A DNA stretch of 58,959 nucleotides from Clostridia bacterium (GCA_017397955.1 JAFQHL010000034.1:1-58959), one strand, 5' to 3'. Numbered from the stretch's first letter, positions 46,580 through 55,115 are shown. Numbers and translations: made by a program. The notes: generated from the sequence alone by a model not told the origin.

Positions 46580-48316
46580 ATGAAAATTTCAAAGCTGTTT
46601 TCATTAAAACGAGCAATAAGCTTTATGCTCCTTCTCAGCGTTATCTGCTCATTTACTTTATCCGCAATTCCCGCTTCGGCTCTTCACGAAGAATGGGTTA
46701 TGGTCGTTCAAAATGATTCTAAATGGACCGGCGCCGCTAACACCTACGGCACAGGTACGCTTAGAGCTACTGGCTGTGGTATATTCTCTTTGGTAAACGC
46801 AGTAGGCTTTCTCACCGGTAATGCTATGAACGTTAACGAAGTTGCCGCTTGGGCATACAGCATCGGCGCGTATAACAAGGGCGGCGCTGACGGTACATAC
46901 AGGTATGAGCTTTATCCTTACGTAGAAGCTAAATACGGTGAAAGATATGGATTTACAATGAACTGTAACGGAACACAGGGCTGGTGGGCTTCTGTTAAAA
47001 GCAGTGTGCTTATCAACCATCTCAACAGCGGTGGTGTTGCGGTTGCCCATGTTCCCGGCCACTTTATCGCTATTGTTGACTATAATGCGAGCACTAAAAA
47101 ATACCATGTGCTTGATAGTTATCCTACCAACGCAAGACAATCCTATCCAGGCGATGTTTGGCTTACCGAAAGCCATCTTACAACAGTAAGCGCTATGACG
47201 GTTGACTGGTTCTGCTTGCTTTCCGAAGCACAGACCAACAAGGTAAAGGCTCCCACAATAAGTTCCGAGTCTGTTGTTGCACACAACGCAAACCTTTCCG
47301 TAAGCTGGGGCGCTGTTACCAACGCTACTTCTTATAACTATAAGGCAGAAGTGTTCATGGGTGAAACAAGTGCAACCACCGGTACAGTTATCGCCAGCGG
47401 TACCACAACAAGCACCTCCTTCACCGTTCCCGCACAGGCAAGCGGTAAATACATTAAGGTAACCGTTACTGCCGTAGGTCCCGAAAACACCGCAGCAGCC
47501 TCCAAAACCGTTATGCTCGGTCCTTGGATAGGTTCTTACCCCACAAATGTGGAATACATCCCCGTTGCCGATATTAACGGCTCCGTAACAGCAAGCTCCA
47601 GCAGCCTTTGGACCGCCGCAAAGGGTACTTCTTTTGGTATGACTTGGTGGCGCGCCTTCCTCTGCTCCCCTAACGCGGACGGCACATATACCGTAAATAC
47701 GATATATGAAAACGGTGTCGAAAAGAGCGTGCCCGTTTCCGGAAATCAGGTGCTTTGGGTAATCCACAGCGGCTATCAGAATTATAGCTATGCCGCAAAG
47801 ATTGTAAATGGTGATAAGCTTACCTTTGTAGGTGCATATCTGGATAACGCAACAATCCGCGGCAACGGCTATGTGCTTGTAAACGGCGGTGTCCCCATAG
47901 GCCCGGATAGCTTAACAATAAAGGATAGCACTTTGTCTTACAAGGATACTTATATTAAAGGCACATTAGCAGGCACAACTAAAGAAAATCTTGTTGCTAA
48001 GTTTAACGAGAGTGCAGAGTTTATAGTTGTTAAGGATATGAACGGAAATCAGGTATCTACGGGCGTTGTAGCTACAGGCTATACAGTAAACCTTGTTGTT
48101 AATTCCGAGGTAAGAGCAAGCTATACCGTTGTTGTTGACGGCGATGTAAGCTGTGACGGTATTGTTTCCACTGCAGATATGCTTGCGGTAAGACGTGTGA
48201 TCTCCGGTAGCGGCATATTCGAAGGCGTATACAAGCTTGCTGCAGATACCGACGGCAGTGACAATGTTTCTACCACAGACTTTGCTATTATCAGAAAAAT
48301 GGTAAGCGGCAGTTAA
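46580..48316 (+). CDS. Secreted C39-like cysteine peptidase with C-terminal dockerin
   Basis: 578 residues from the ATG at 46580; GGAGG at 46568-46572 gives 7-nt spacing, against 1 nt for the ATG at 46574. Signal peptide to about residue 34. The papain-like (Peptidase_C39_2 type) domain spans roughly 36-205 with candidate triad Cys66 in TGCGIFSLVNA, His161 in VPGHFIAIVDY and Asp179 in HVLDSYP. An Fn3-like domain lies at about 215-310, then a region of unknown fold. Residues from about 518 form a type I dockerin with two calcium-loop repeats, DGDVSCDGIVSTADML and DTDGSDNVSTTDFAII. The dockerin implies docking to a cohesin protein on the cell surface or in a complex; no cohesin is recognised in this window. 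Confidence 0.88.
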   Translation: MKISKLFSLKRAISFMLLLSVICSFTLSAIPASALHEEWVMVVQNDSKWTGAANTYGTGTLRATGCGIFSLVNAVGFLTGNAMNVNEVAAWAYSIGAYNKGGADGTYRYELYPYVEAKYGERYGFTMNCNGTQGWWASVKSSVLINHLNSGGVAVAHVPGHFIAIVDYNASTKKYHVLDSYPTNARQSYPGDVWLTESHLTTVSAMTVDWFCLLSEAQTNKVKAPTISSESVVAHNANLSVSWGAVTNATSYNYKAEVFMGETSATTGTVIASGTTTSTSFTVPAQASGKYIKVTVTAVGPENTAAASKTVMLGPWIGSYPTNVEYIPVADINGSVTASSSSLWTAAKGTSFGMTWWRAFLCSPNADGTYTVNTIYENGVEKSVPVSGNQVLWVIHSGYQNYSYAAKIVNGDKLTFVGAYLDNATIRGNGYVLVNGGVPIGPDSLTIKDSTLSYKDTYIKGTLAGTTKENLVAKFNESAEFIVVKDMNGNQVSTGVVATGYTVNLVVNSEVRASYTVVVDGDVSCDGIVSTADMLAVRRVISGSGIFEGVYKLAADTDGSDNVSTTDFAIIRKMVSGS

Positions 48317-48332
48317 TAATACTTAAACGCAG

Positions 48333-48352
48333 GCCCCCGCTACGGCGGGGGC
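48333..48352 (+). terminator. Terminator stem of the dockerin peptidase, T-tract interrupted
   Basis: GCCCCCGC pairs with GCGGGGGC around a TACG tetraloop. Only TT follows before element copy 3 begins at 48355. Confidence 0.75.
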
Positions 48353-48354
48353 TT

Positions 48355-48607
48355 CAGACCGCTGACAAAGGCACAGAACGCGAAAAAAAGAAAATACGGT
48401 TACTATAAAGTGAAAATTTCGGGGAAAATTTCTCCGAAATTTTTGTATATTTTCATATTTTTTCGTTCAAAACGAACCTCGGCTCACAGTACTCACCGGG
48501 GTCCCCACAAAAATGTATTTTTGTGGGGTGGGAATACAGTTCTTGGGGTCCCCGTTGCGAACGAAGTGAGCAATGGGGTGGTGTGAGCACTCTTTCTCAG
48601 CAGTCTG
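48355..48607 (+). repeat. TIR element copy 3 (MITE-like), 253 bp
   Basis: Begins CAGACCGCTGACAAAG and ends CTTTCTCAGCAGTCTG, exactly as copy 1. The internal hairpin is 48414-48427 with 48429-48442, containing one G-U pair relative to copy 1. The CCCCACAAAAAT hairpin and the CCCCGTTGC/GCAATGGGG hairpin are both present. It is the best full-length reference copy. No coding capacity. Confidence 0.75.
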
Positions 48608-48612
48608 AAAAC

Positions 48613-48646
48613 AAAGCCGCGTTGCAGAACGCGGCTTTGATTTTTT
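48613..48646 (+). terminator. Intrinsic terminator right of element copy 3
   Basis: AAAGCCGCGTT (48613-48623) pairs with AACGCGGCTTT (48628-48638) around GCAG, then GATTTTTTG. This is a strong intrinsic terminator isolating the island from the next operon. Confidence 0.85.
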
Positions 48647-48721
48647 GTTTGGGCACCCCGTTAATTGGTCAGGCTATTACGCTGCACAGGTAAAATTTAT
48701 TGTTAAAAAGGAAAATAATGC

Positions 48722-48748
48722 TTGCAATATTGCACTGATTATGATAAT
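48722..48748 (+). promoter_or_regulatory. Possible promoter of the malate/hydroxyacid operon
   Basis: TTGCAA (48722-48727) and GATAAT (48743-48748) are 15 nt apart, shorter than ideal. It is the best candidate in the 175-nt gap between the terminator and the dehydrogenase gene; nothing else is seen there. Confidence 0.35.
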
Positions 48749-48821
48749 CTATTACAGAGGGAGAAGTATGCAATTTTCCCTTAGTTTAAACAGTAAATAA
48801 TTTTGAAAGGAATGATATTTA

Positions 48822-49949
48822 ATGGGATATTTAACATATCCGGCAGAGCATCTTGACAAATTTTGTATGGAGGCTTTTTGTAAGTTCGGCTTTTCCGAAG
48901 CAGAAAGCAGAATAATCTCTGACGTACTTATGCTTTCCGACCTGTATGGTATAGAAAGCCATGGCATGCAGCGTCTTGTAAGATACCACAAGGGTATTGA
49001 AAAGGGCACAATCGTTGTTGGCGCAAAGCATGAGGTTGTGTTTGACACTCCTATTTCGGCAGTTATTGATGCACACGACGGTATGGGTCAGCTTGTTGGT
49101 CACGCCGCAATGGAACTTGCTATAGAAAAGGCTAAGACCGCAGGTGTTGGTATTGTATCCGTTAAAAATTCCAATCACTATGGTATCGCAGGCTACTACG
49201 CAAAGATGGCGTGTGATGCAGGTCTTGTAGGCTTTTCCTGCACCAACTCCGAGGCTATAATGGTTCCCACCTTCGGTAAGCTTGCTATGATAGGCTCCAA
49301 CCCCATAGCGATGTCTGCACCTGCTGAACCTTATCCCTTCTTCTTCGATGCTTCCACCACCGTTGTTACCCGCGGTAAGCTGGAAATGTATAACAAGATG
49401 TCCAAGCCTCTTCCCGACGGTTGGGCACTTGACAAGGATGGTCACCCCTCTACCGATGCAGCAGATGTTCTTAAGAACATCGTTGCAAAGAACGGCGGCG
49501 GCATAATGCCTCTCGGCGGCTCTAACGAACAGCTTGGTAGCCACAAGGGCTATGGCTGGGGTATGGTTTGCGAATTCTTTGCTTCCATCCTTTCTCAGGG
49601 CGTTACCTCTAACTACTGCATGAAGAACGGCAAGAGCGGCATCTGCCACGGCTTTATGGCTATCAACCCTGCATTCTTCGGCAACGCAGAAGATATCAAG
49701 GCACACTTCTCTAAATATCTTCAGGACCTTCGTGAAAGCCCCAAGGCAGACGGTCAGGAAAAGATTTACACCCACGGCGAAAAGGAAATTGCCGCAATGG
49801 CAGACAGAAAAGCTAACGGCATAAAAGTTAACGAAAACACCGTTAGAGAAATGGTTGATATGGCTAACTACCTCGGTATGGATGTTAAGGCATACTTTGG
49901 TGATTTTGCTGCTGACAACAACAGTCAGATGTTCTCCGGAAACTATTAA
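48822..49949 (+). CDS. Ldh2-family malate/L-lactate/sulfolactate dehydrogenase
   Basis: 375 residues of the NAD(P)-dependent Ldh2/YlbC/AllD family (PF02615), a fold unrelated to classical LDH/MDH. Conserved segments include DLYGIESHGMQRL, VSVKNSNHYGIAGYYA and MIGSNPIAMSAP, plus GSHKGYGWGMVCEFFASILSQG near the C-terminus. It oxidises or reduces a 2-hydroxyacid; malate is plausible because the next gene is malic enzyme. GAAAGGAATG upstream. Confidence 0.92.
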   Translation: MGYLTYPAEHLDKFCMEAFCKFGFSEAESRIISDVLMLSDLYGIESHGMQRLVRYHKGIEKGTIVVGAKHEVVFDTPISAVIDAHDGMGQLVGHAAMELAIEKAKTAGVGIVSVKNSNHYGIAGYYAKMACDAGLVGFSCTNSEAIMVPTFGKLAMIGSNPIAMSAPAEPYPFFFDASTTVVTRGKLEMYNKMSKPLPDGWALDKDGHPSTDAADVLKNIVAKNGGGIMPLGGSNEQLGSHKGYGWGMVCEFFASILSQGVTSNYCMKNGKSGICHGFMAINPAFFGNAEDIKAHFSKYLQDLRESPKADGQEKIYTHGEKEIAAMADRKANGIKVNENTVREMVDMANYLGMDVKAYFGDFAADNNSQMFSGNY

Positions 49950-49980
49950 AGAATATTATTTATAAGGAGTATATGTTATT

Positions 49981-51156
49981 ATGACTACTGCTGAAAAGAG
50001 CTTGGCTCTTCACTATGAGAAAAAAGGTAAAATAGAAGTTATCACCACCGTTCCTTGCAAGACCAAGGAAGACCTTGCACTTGCTTATACCCCCGGCGTT
50101 GCAACCCCTTGTCTTGAAATACAGAAGGACGTTAACAAGTCCTATGAGCTTACCAGAAGATGGAATATGTGTCTCGTTGTTACCGACGGCACCGCAGTTC
50201 TCGGCCTTGGCGATATCGGCCCCGAAGCAGGCATGCCCGTTATGGAAGGCAAGTGCGCCCTCTTTAAGGCGTTTGGCGATGTTGACGCATTCCCTCTCTG
50301 CATTAAGAGCAAGGACGTTGATGATATAGTTAAGACTATCCAGCTTATCTCCGGTAGCTTCGGTGGCGTTAACCTTGAAGATATATCCGCTCCCCGTTGC
50401 TTTGAAATAGAAAAGAGACTTAAGGAAGTTTGTGATATTCCGATCTTCCACGACGACCAGCACGGTACAGCAGTTGTTACCCTCTCCGGTCTTGTTAACG
50501 CACTCAAGGTTGTTGGCAAGAAGAGAGAAGACGTTAAGATAGTTATTAACGGCGCTGGCGCTGCAGCTATCTCTATCTGCCGTTTGCTCCTCACCGCAGG
50601 TTGCAAGCACATAACCCTCTGCGACCGTAACGGCGCAATCTATGCAGGCAGAGAAAAGGGTATGAACCCCATCAAGGACGAAATGGCACTTGTTACCAAC
50701 CTCGAAAAGCAGGCAGGCAGCCTTGCAGATGTACTCGTAGGCGCAGATGTATTTATAGGCGTTTCTGCTCCCAATATGGTTACCACCGATATGGTTAAAA
50801 CCATGGCTAAGGACGCTATCGTGTTCGCTTGCGCTAACCCCGTGCCCGAAATCCTTCCCGATGACGCTAAGGCAGGCGGAGCTGCAGTTGTTGCAACCGG
50901 CAGAAGTGACTTCCCCAACCAGATAAACAATGTTCTTGCATTCCCCGGCATCTTCAGAGGTGCTTTCGATGTTCGCGCTTCCGATATTAACGACGAAATG
51001 AAGCTCGCAGCTGCTGAAGCTATTGCAAGCCTCATCACCGACGAAGAACTCAACCCCGAATATATTATGCCCGCCGCTTTTGACGAAAGAGTAGGCAAGT
51101 CCGTTGCAGAAGCAGTTGCAAAAGCAGCTCGCGAGACAGGCGTTGCAAGACTTTAA
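49981..51156 (+). CDS. NAD(P)-dependent malic enzyme, oxaloacetate-decarboxylating
   Basis: 391 residues, the short bacterial form. AYTPGVATPCLEI carries the conserved Tyr region, KCALFKAFGDVDAFPLCI the catalytic Lys region, FHDDQHGTAVV the metal ligands, and INGAGAAAISICRLLL the dinucleotide-binding loop. It converts L-malate to pyruvate and CO2 with NAD(P)H. AAGGAG upstream, and only 3 nt separate it from the LarA gene. Confidence 0.95.
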   Translation: MTTAEKSLALHYEKKGKIEVITTVPCKTKEDLALAYTPGVATPCLEIQKDVNKSYELTRRWNMCLVVTDGTAVLGLGDIGPEAGMPVMEGKCALFKAFGDVDAFPLCIKSKDVDDIVKTIQLISGSFGGVNLEDISAPRCFEIEKRLKEVCDIPIFHDDQHGTAVVTLSGLVNALKVVGKKREDVKIVINGAGAAAISICRLLLTAGCKHITLCDRNGAIYAGREKGMNPIKDEMALVTNLEKQAGSLADVLVGADVFIGVSAPNMVTTDMVKTMAKDAIVFACANPVPEILPDDAKAGGAAVVATGRSDFPNQINNVLAFPGIFRGAFDVRASDINDEMKLAAAEAIASLITDEELNPEYIMPAAFDERVGKSVAEAVAKAARETGVARL

Positions 51157-51159
51157 GCT

Positions 51160-52434
51160 ATGGCAACATTCAGTTTACCTTATTTTAAAGAACATTTAAA
51201 CTTTGAAGTATCCGACGATAGGCTGGCAGGTGTGCTTGTCAGCCGCTCTGAGGACTTTAAGCCCGCAAAATCCCAAACCGAACTGGTGGAAGAAGCCTTG
51301 GCAAATCCCATCGCTTCTGAGAAACTTTCGGAAAAGGTAAAGGGCAAAAAGCATATAGTTATTATCTCCAGCGACCATACCCGTCCCGTGCCCAGCGCGG
51401 TAACAATGCCTGTAATCCTTAAGGAGATTCGTTCCGCCAATAAGGATTGCCGCATAACTATTCTTGTAGCAACAGGTATGCACCGCCCCACCACTCACGA
51501 TGAGCTTGTGGCAAAATACGGTGCGGAAATCGTTGCTAATGAAGAAATCGTTGTGCACGATGCATATAAGGATGAGGACATGTGCTTTAAGGGCACTCTC
51601 CCCTCCGGCGGTGAACTGTGGATAAACAAGCTCGCTGACGAGGCGGATTTGCTTATAGCGGAAGGCTTTATAGAGCCCCACTTTTTCGCAGGCTTTTCCG
51701 GTGGCAGAAAATCTGTGCTCCCCGGCATAGCCTCCAAAAAGACCGTGCTTTGGAACCACAACGCGCTGTTTTTGGCAAACAAGAACGCCCGTGCAGGTAG
51801 CCTTGAGGGCAACCCCGTACACAAGGATATGCTCTTTGCCGCACAGGCGGCAGGGCTGTGCTTTATACTCAATGTTGTTATCAACAGCGAAAAAGAGGTT
51901 ATCGCCGCTTTTGCAGGCGACCTTTCCGAAGCACACGCAAAGGGTTGTGAGTTTGTGGCATCCCTCGCACAGGTAGCAGCTATCCCCGCGGATATCGTTG
52001 TTACAACCAACGGCGGCTATCCCCTTGACCAGAACATCTACCAGACCGTTAAGGGTATGACGGCAGGTGAGGCTTGCGTTAATGAGGGCGGCGTTGTTAT
52101 TATCGCTTCCTCTTGCATGGACGGCCACGGCGGCGAGTTCTTCTATAAGCTGTTGGCAGAAAAACCCTCTGCACAGGCGGCGTACGACTCTATTAACGGC
52201 GTGCACCCCTCCAAAACAGAGTTCGACCAATGGGAAGCTCAGATACTTGCCCGTATACTTACAAAGTGTACCGTTATCATCGTAAGCAAGCATTGCGACC
52301 CTCAGATGATAAAGGATATGCACATAAACCACGCCTTTACTCTTGAAGAGGCGATGGCGCAGGCAGAAGCTATAGTAGGGAAGGACAGCAAGATAACCGT
52401 TATTCCCGACGGTATAGCAGTAATAGTTAAATAA
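51160..52434 (+). CDS. larA: LarA-family nickel-pincer 2-hydroxyacid racemase
   Basis: 424 residues, the length of LarA. All residues that hold the nickel-pincer nucleotide and act in catalysis in Lactobacillus plantarum LarA are present at the same numbers: His108 (GMHRP), His174 and Lys184 (EPHFFAGFSGGRK) and His200 (LWNHN). SSDHTRPVPS is the other family signature. LarA interconverts D- and L-lactate; homologues act on malate and other 2-hydroxyacids. Its place behind malic enzyme and an Ldh2 dehydrogenase suggests malate racemisation, which is inference. The cofactor genes larB, larC and larE are not in the window. Confidence 0.92.
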   Translation: MATFSLPYFKEHLNFEVSDDRLAGVLVSRSEDFKPAKSQTELVEEALANPIASEKLSEKVKGKKHIVIISSDHTRPVPSAVTMPVILKEIRSANKDCRITILVATGMHRPTTHDELVAKYGAEIVANEEIVVHDAYKDEDMCFKGTLPSGGELWINKLADEADLLIAEGFIEPHFFAGFSGGRKSVLPGIASKKTVLWNHNALFLANKNARAGSLEGNPVHKDMLFAAQAAGLCFILNVVINSEKEVIAAFAGDLSEAHAKGCEFVASLAQVAAIPADIVVTTNGGYPLDQNIYQTVKGMTAGEACVNEGGVVIIASSCMDGHGGEFFYKLLAEKPSAQAAYDSINGVHPSKTEFDQWEAQILARILTKCTVIIVSKHCDPQMIKDMHINHAFTLEEAMAQAEAIVGKDSKITVIPDGIAVIVK

Positions 52435-52440
52435 TAAAGC

Positions 52441-52471
52441 GGGGTTGTTTTGCGTTTTGCAATACAACCCC
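52441..52471 (+). terminator. Terminator-like hairpin after larA
   Basis: GGGGTTGT (52441-52448) pairs with ACAACCCC (52464-52471) around a 15-nt loop that can pair further. CTTTGCCTTTT follows, a weak T-tract. Confidence 0.65.
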
Positions 52472-52497
52472 TTTGCCTTTTACATACGGTAATAAAA

Positions 52498-53175
52498 ATG
52501 AGAAAGAAAAAGATGATAATTGCTTTGATAATACTCTTTTCCTTGGGCGTTTTGGCAGTCGCTTGGGTTTTAGGTATCAACATTTATGTAAAACACAGCG
52601 GCGGAAAGAATATAATAAACGAGAAAGATGCACCGTCTATAGAAGGCGTAGACTGTGTTTTGGTGTTGGGCTGTAAAGTTAACGGCGACACCCCCAGCGA
52701 TATGCTGGAGGATAGGCTACTCTGCGGCATAAACCTTTACAAAAGCGGTGCCGCCCCCAAAATTATAATGAGCGGCGACCACGGCACCGTTTCCTATGAC
52801 GAAGTTAACACTATGAAACAGTACGCCATAGATGCAGGTGTCCCCTCTCAGGATGTGTTCATGGACCACGCAGGCTTTTCCACTTACGAAAGCGTTTACA
52901 GAGCAAGAGATGTGTTCAAAGCAAAAAAGATTATAATAGTAACCCAAACATATCACCTTTACCGCGCGCTGTATATAGCAAAGGAGCTGGGCTTGGAGGC
53001 ATACGGCGTAGCCTCGGATTACGATGTGTATATGGGGCAGACACAAAGAGAAGTGCGGGAAGTTTTGGCACGCAACAAGGATTTCTTCACCGCGCTCTTT
53101 AAACCAAAGCCCACCTACTTGGGCGACGCTATCCCCGTAAGCGGCAACGGCGATTTAACAAATGACAAAAGCTGA
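52498..53175 (+). CDS. DUF218/YdcF-SanA family membrane protein
   Basis: 225 residues with one N-terminal transmembrane segment (about 7-26) and an extracytoplasmic DUF218 (PF02698) domain: VDCVLVLGCKV, EDRLLCGINLYKSG, IIMSGDHG and VTQTYHLYRALYIAKELGLEAYG. SanA/YdcF relatives affect envelope barrier function; the activity is unknown. The ATG at 52498 is chosen because the longer in-frame reading from 52450 runs through the upstream terminator. Its own stop codon lies inside the following hairpin. Confidence 0.88.
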   Translation: MRKKKMIIALIILFSLGVLAVAWVLGINIYVKHSGGKNIINEKDAPSIEGVDCVLVLGCKVNGDTPSDMLEDRLLCGINLYKSGAAPKIIMSGDHGTVSYDEVNTMKQYAIDAGVPSQDVFMDHAGFSTYESVYRARDVFKAKKIIIVTQTYHLYRALYIAKELGLEAYGVASDYDVYMGQTQREVREVLARNKDFFTALFKPKPTYLGDAIPVSGNGDLTNDKS

Positions 53176-53198
53176 ACGGTTTGTAGCCGTTCAGCTTT
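53168..53198. terminator. Bidirectional terminator between convergent genes
   Basis: AAAGCTGAACGG (53168-53179) pairs with CCGTTCAGCTTT (53187-53198). A and T runs on both sides suit both strands. It overlaps the stop codon at 53173-53175. A short (AT)n run follows at about 53205-53220. Confidence 0.8.
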
Positions 53199-53219
53199 CT
53201 TCGTTATTATATATATATA

Positions 53220-54938
53220 TTAAAACAATGTCTTTGTGAATTCGGTAAGTGTTGCAAGCTTTTCATCAACATCTGCTTCGGTCTCGCCCTTGGCAAGGAT
53301 ATATACCTTAATCTTAGGCTCGGTGCCCGAAGGACGGATGATATAGCTGCTGCCGTCAGCAAGCTCGTAGAACAGCATATCGCTGGCGGGGAGCCCCGTA
53401 CTGCTTACACTGTTATCTGCAAGGTTTACTATCTCGCCGCTCTTGTAGTCGCGGGCACGCTTAACGGCTATACCGCCAACTTCTGTAAGTCCTTCACTGC
53501 GGAATGCGGTCATCTTTTCACGCATGGTCTTCATGGGGTCAATGCCTGTAACAACATTGCTTATGCCTGCTTCTTTGTAAAAACCGTACTTTTCGTAAAC
53601 CTCAGCCATTGCTTCAAAGAGCGTTCTGCCGTTCTTCTTGTAGTATGCCGCCATTTCGGCAATCAGCAGGGAAGCCGCAACTGCGTCCTTATCCCTTGCA
53701 TAGGTGCCGGGCAGATAACCGTAGCTTTCCTCGTAGCCAAACAAAAAGCCGTAACTGCCGTCTGCTTCAAACTGCTTTATCTTTTCGCCTATATACTTAA
53801 AGCCTGTAAGCACATTCATCATAGTAACGCCGTTGGCAACGCAAACCGCCTCACCCAGCTCGCTGGAAACAACGCTCTTTATAATGCAGGGGTTAGCGGG
53901 CATAGTGCCTTTTTCGCGTCTGCCGCGGATGATATACTCAATAAGCAATGCGCCAACCTGATTACCGCTGAAGGGAACAAACATGCCGTTGCTGTCTTTG
54001 ACAACTATACCGACACGGTCGCTGTCAGGGTCGGTGGCAAGTATCAGGTCGCAGTCAATACCTTCGGAAAGTGCCATATCAATACCGTCAGCAAAGCAAG
54101 CCTTGCTTTCGGGGTTGGGTGACTTAACGGTGGGGAAGCGACCGTCGGGTGTGGCCTGTGAAGCCACGAGCCTGAGATTATTAACGCCTGCGCGCTTTAG
54201 CACCTCGGGCACAAGCTTGTAGCCCGCGCCGTGCAGGGGAGTATAGATTATGTTAAGGCTGTCGCCGTATTCGCGGAGCGCATCGGGGCATACACCGCAA
54301 TCAAGCACGCACTTCATATACGCTTCGTCTACCTCTGCACCTATAATCTTAACAATGCCTTTTTCAACCGCCTCGTCAAAGGGCATTTTCTTAACATCGT
54401 CAAATATATCAAGTTCAGCAACTGTCTTGGATACTACTGCCGCGTGGTCGGGAGGCAACTGTGCGCCGTCTTCCCAATACGCCTTGTAGCCGTTGTATTC
54501 CATGGCGTTGTGAGACGCGGTAATGTTTATACCCGCAATACAGCCAAGATGTAAAATAGCAAAAGAAAGCTCAGGGGTGGGGCGCAGACTCTCAAAGTAG
54601 TAAACCTTAATACCGCTTGCCGCCAGAACCTCAGCGGAAACCTTTGCAAACTCTATGGAGTTTATACGGCTGTCATAAGCAATAGCAACACCTCTGTCAG
54701 CACCGCCCTTATCAAGAATAAGCTTTGCAAGCCCTGCGGTGTTGTGTGCAACGGTGTAAATGTTCATTCTGCCCGTGCCCGCAGTCATTGTACTGCGAAG
54801 ACCTGCCGTGCCGAACTCCATGGGAACACCGAAGCGTGCGGTAATCTCTTCTGTATTACCGGCAATAGAGCGTAACTCCTCCTTGGTAGCTTCGTCAACC
54901 GCAGGAGAAGACAACCATTTATTGTACATATCCATCAT
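53220..54938 (-). CDS. pgcA: Phosphoglucomutase/phosphomannomutase
   Basis: 572 residues, alpha-D-phosphohexomutase family, the length of Firmicute PgcA-type phosphoglucomutase. GTAGLR near residue 43, the phosphoserine loop TASHNAMEYNGYK with Ser142, the metal loop DPDSDR, a sugar-binding GYEESYG and the C-terminal phosphate loop RPSGTEPKIK are present. It interconverts glucose-1- and glucose-6-phosphate, feeding envelope polysaccharides and glycogen. GGAAGG lies 10 nt before the ATG at 54938; a second ATG follows directly. Confidence 0.95.
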   Translation of the reverse strand: MMDMYNKWLSSPAVDEATKEELRSIAGNTEEITARFGVPMEFGTAGLRSTMTAGTGRMNIYTVAHNTAGLAKLILDKGGADRGVAIAYDSRINSIEFAKVSAEVLAASGIKVYYFESLRPTPELSFAILHLGCIAGINITASHNAMEYNGYKAYWEDGAQLPPDHAAVVSKTVAELDIFDDVKKMPFDEAVEKGIVKIIGAEVDEAYMKCVLDCGVCPDALREYGDSLNIIYTPLHGAGYKLVPEVLKRAGVNNLRLVASQATPDGRFPTVKSPNPESKACFADGIDMALSEGIDCDLILATDPDSDRVGIVVKDSNGMFVPFSGNQVGALLIEYIIRGRREKGTMPANPCIIKSVVSSELGEAVCVANGVTMMNVLTGFKYIGEKIKQFEADGSYGFLFGYEESYGYLPGTYARDKDAVAASLLIAEMAAYYKKNGRTLFEAMAEVYEKYGFYKEAGISNVVTGIDPMKTMREKMTAFRSEGLTEVGGIAVKRARDYKSGEIVNLADNSVSSTGLPASDMLFYELADGSSYIIRPSGTEPKIKVYILAKGETEADVDEKLATLTEFTKTLF

Positions 54939-54972
54939 AAGAAAAACACCTTCCTTATATTATTATAGGGCT

Positions 54973-55000
54973 ATTATAACACAAAGCATGGAAAAAGCAA
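54973..55000 (-). promoter_or_regulatory. Promoter of the phosphoglucomutase gene
   Basis: On the minus strand, TTGCTT (54995-55000) and TATAAT (54973-54978) with a 16-nt spacer. A second TATAAT-like box lies nearer the gene (about 54961-54966). Confidence 0.55.
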
Positions 55001-55056
55001 AGACTTTTTAAGGTAAATAATGCCAAAAAAGGGACAAAACAGGGAAAATGCGGTCT

Positions 55057-55075
55057 GTTTACAAATTGTTTACAA
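55057..55075 (+). repeat. Two GTTTACAA direct repeats upstream of the S10 promoter
   Basis: GTTTACAA at 55057-55064 and again at 55068-55075, an 11-bp period, about 45 bp upstream of the -35 box. The spacing of about one helical turn fits an activator or repressor site; it could also be A/T-rich upstream promoter sequence. Confidence 0.35.
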
Positions 55076-55115
55076 CTATTTTCGCCCTTTTGTATAAATT
55101 TTTTATGGAAAACTA

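Noticed and set aside
31144..48607. CRISPR array or IS element as explanation for the three repeats
   Set aside because: Copies are about 250 bp, kilobases apart and irregularly spaced, with no spacer units. No transposase frame exists inside or next to them.
53205..53220. (AT)n run as a regulatory repeat
   Set aside because: It lies between convergent genes beside a terminator, so it is most likely just A/T-rich intergenic sequence.
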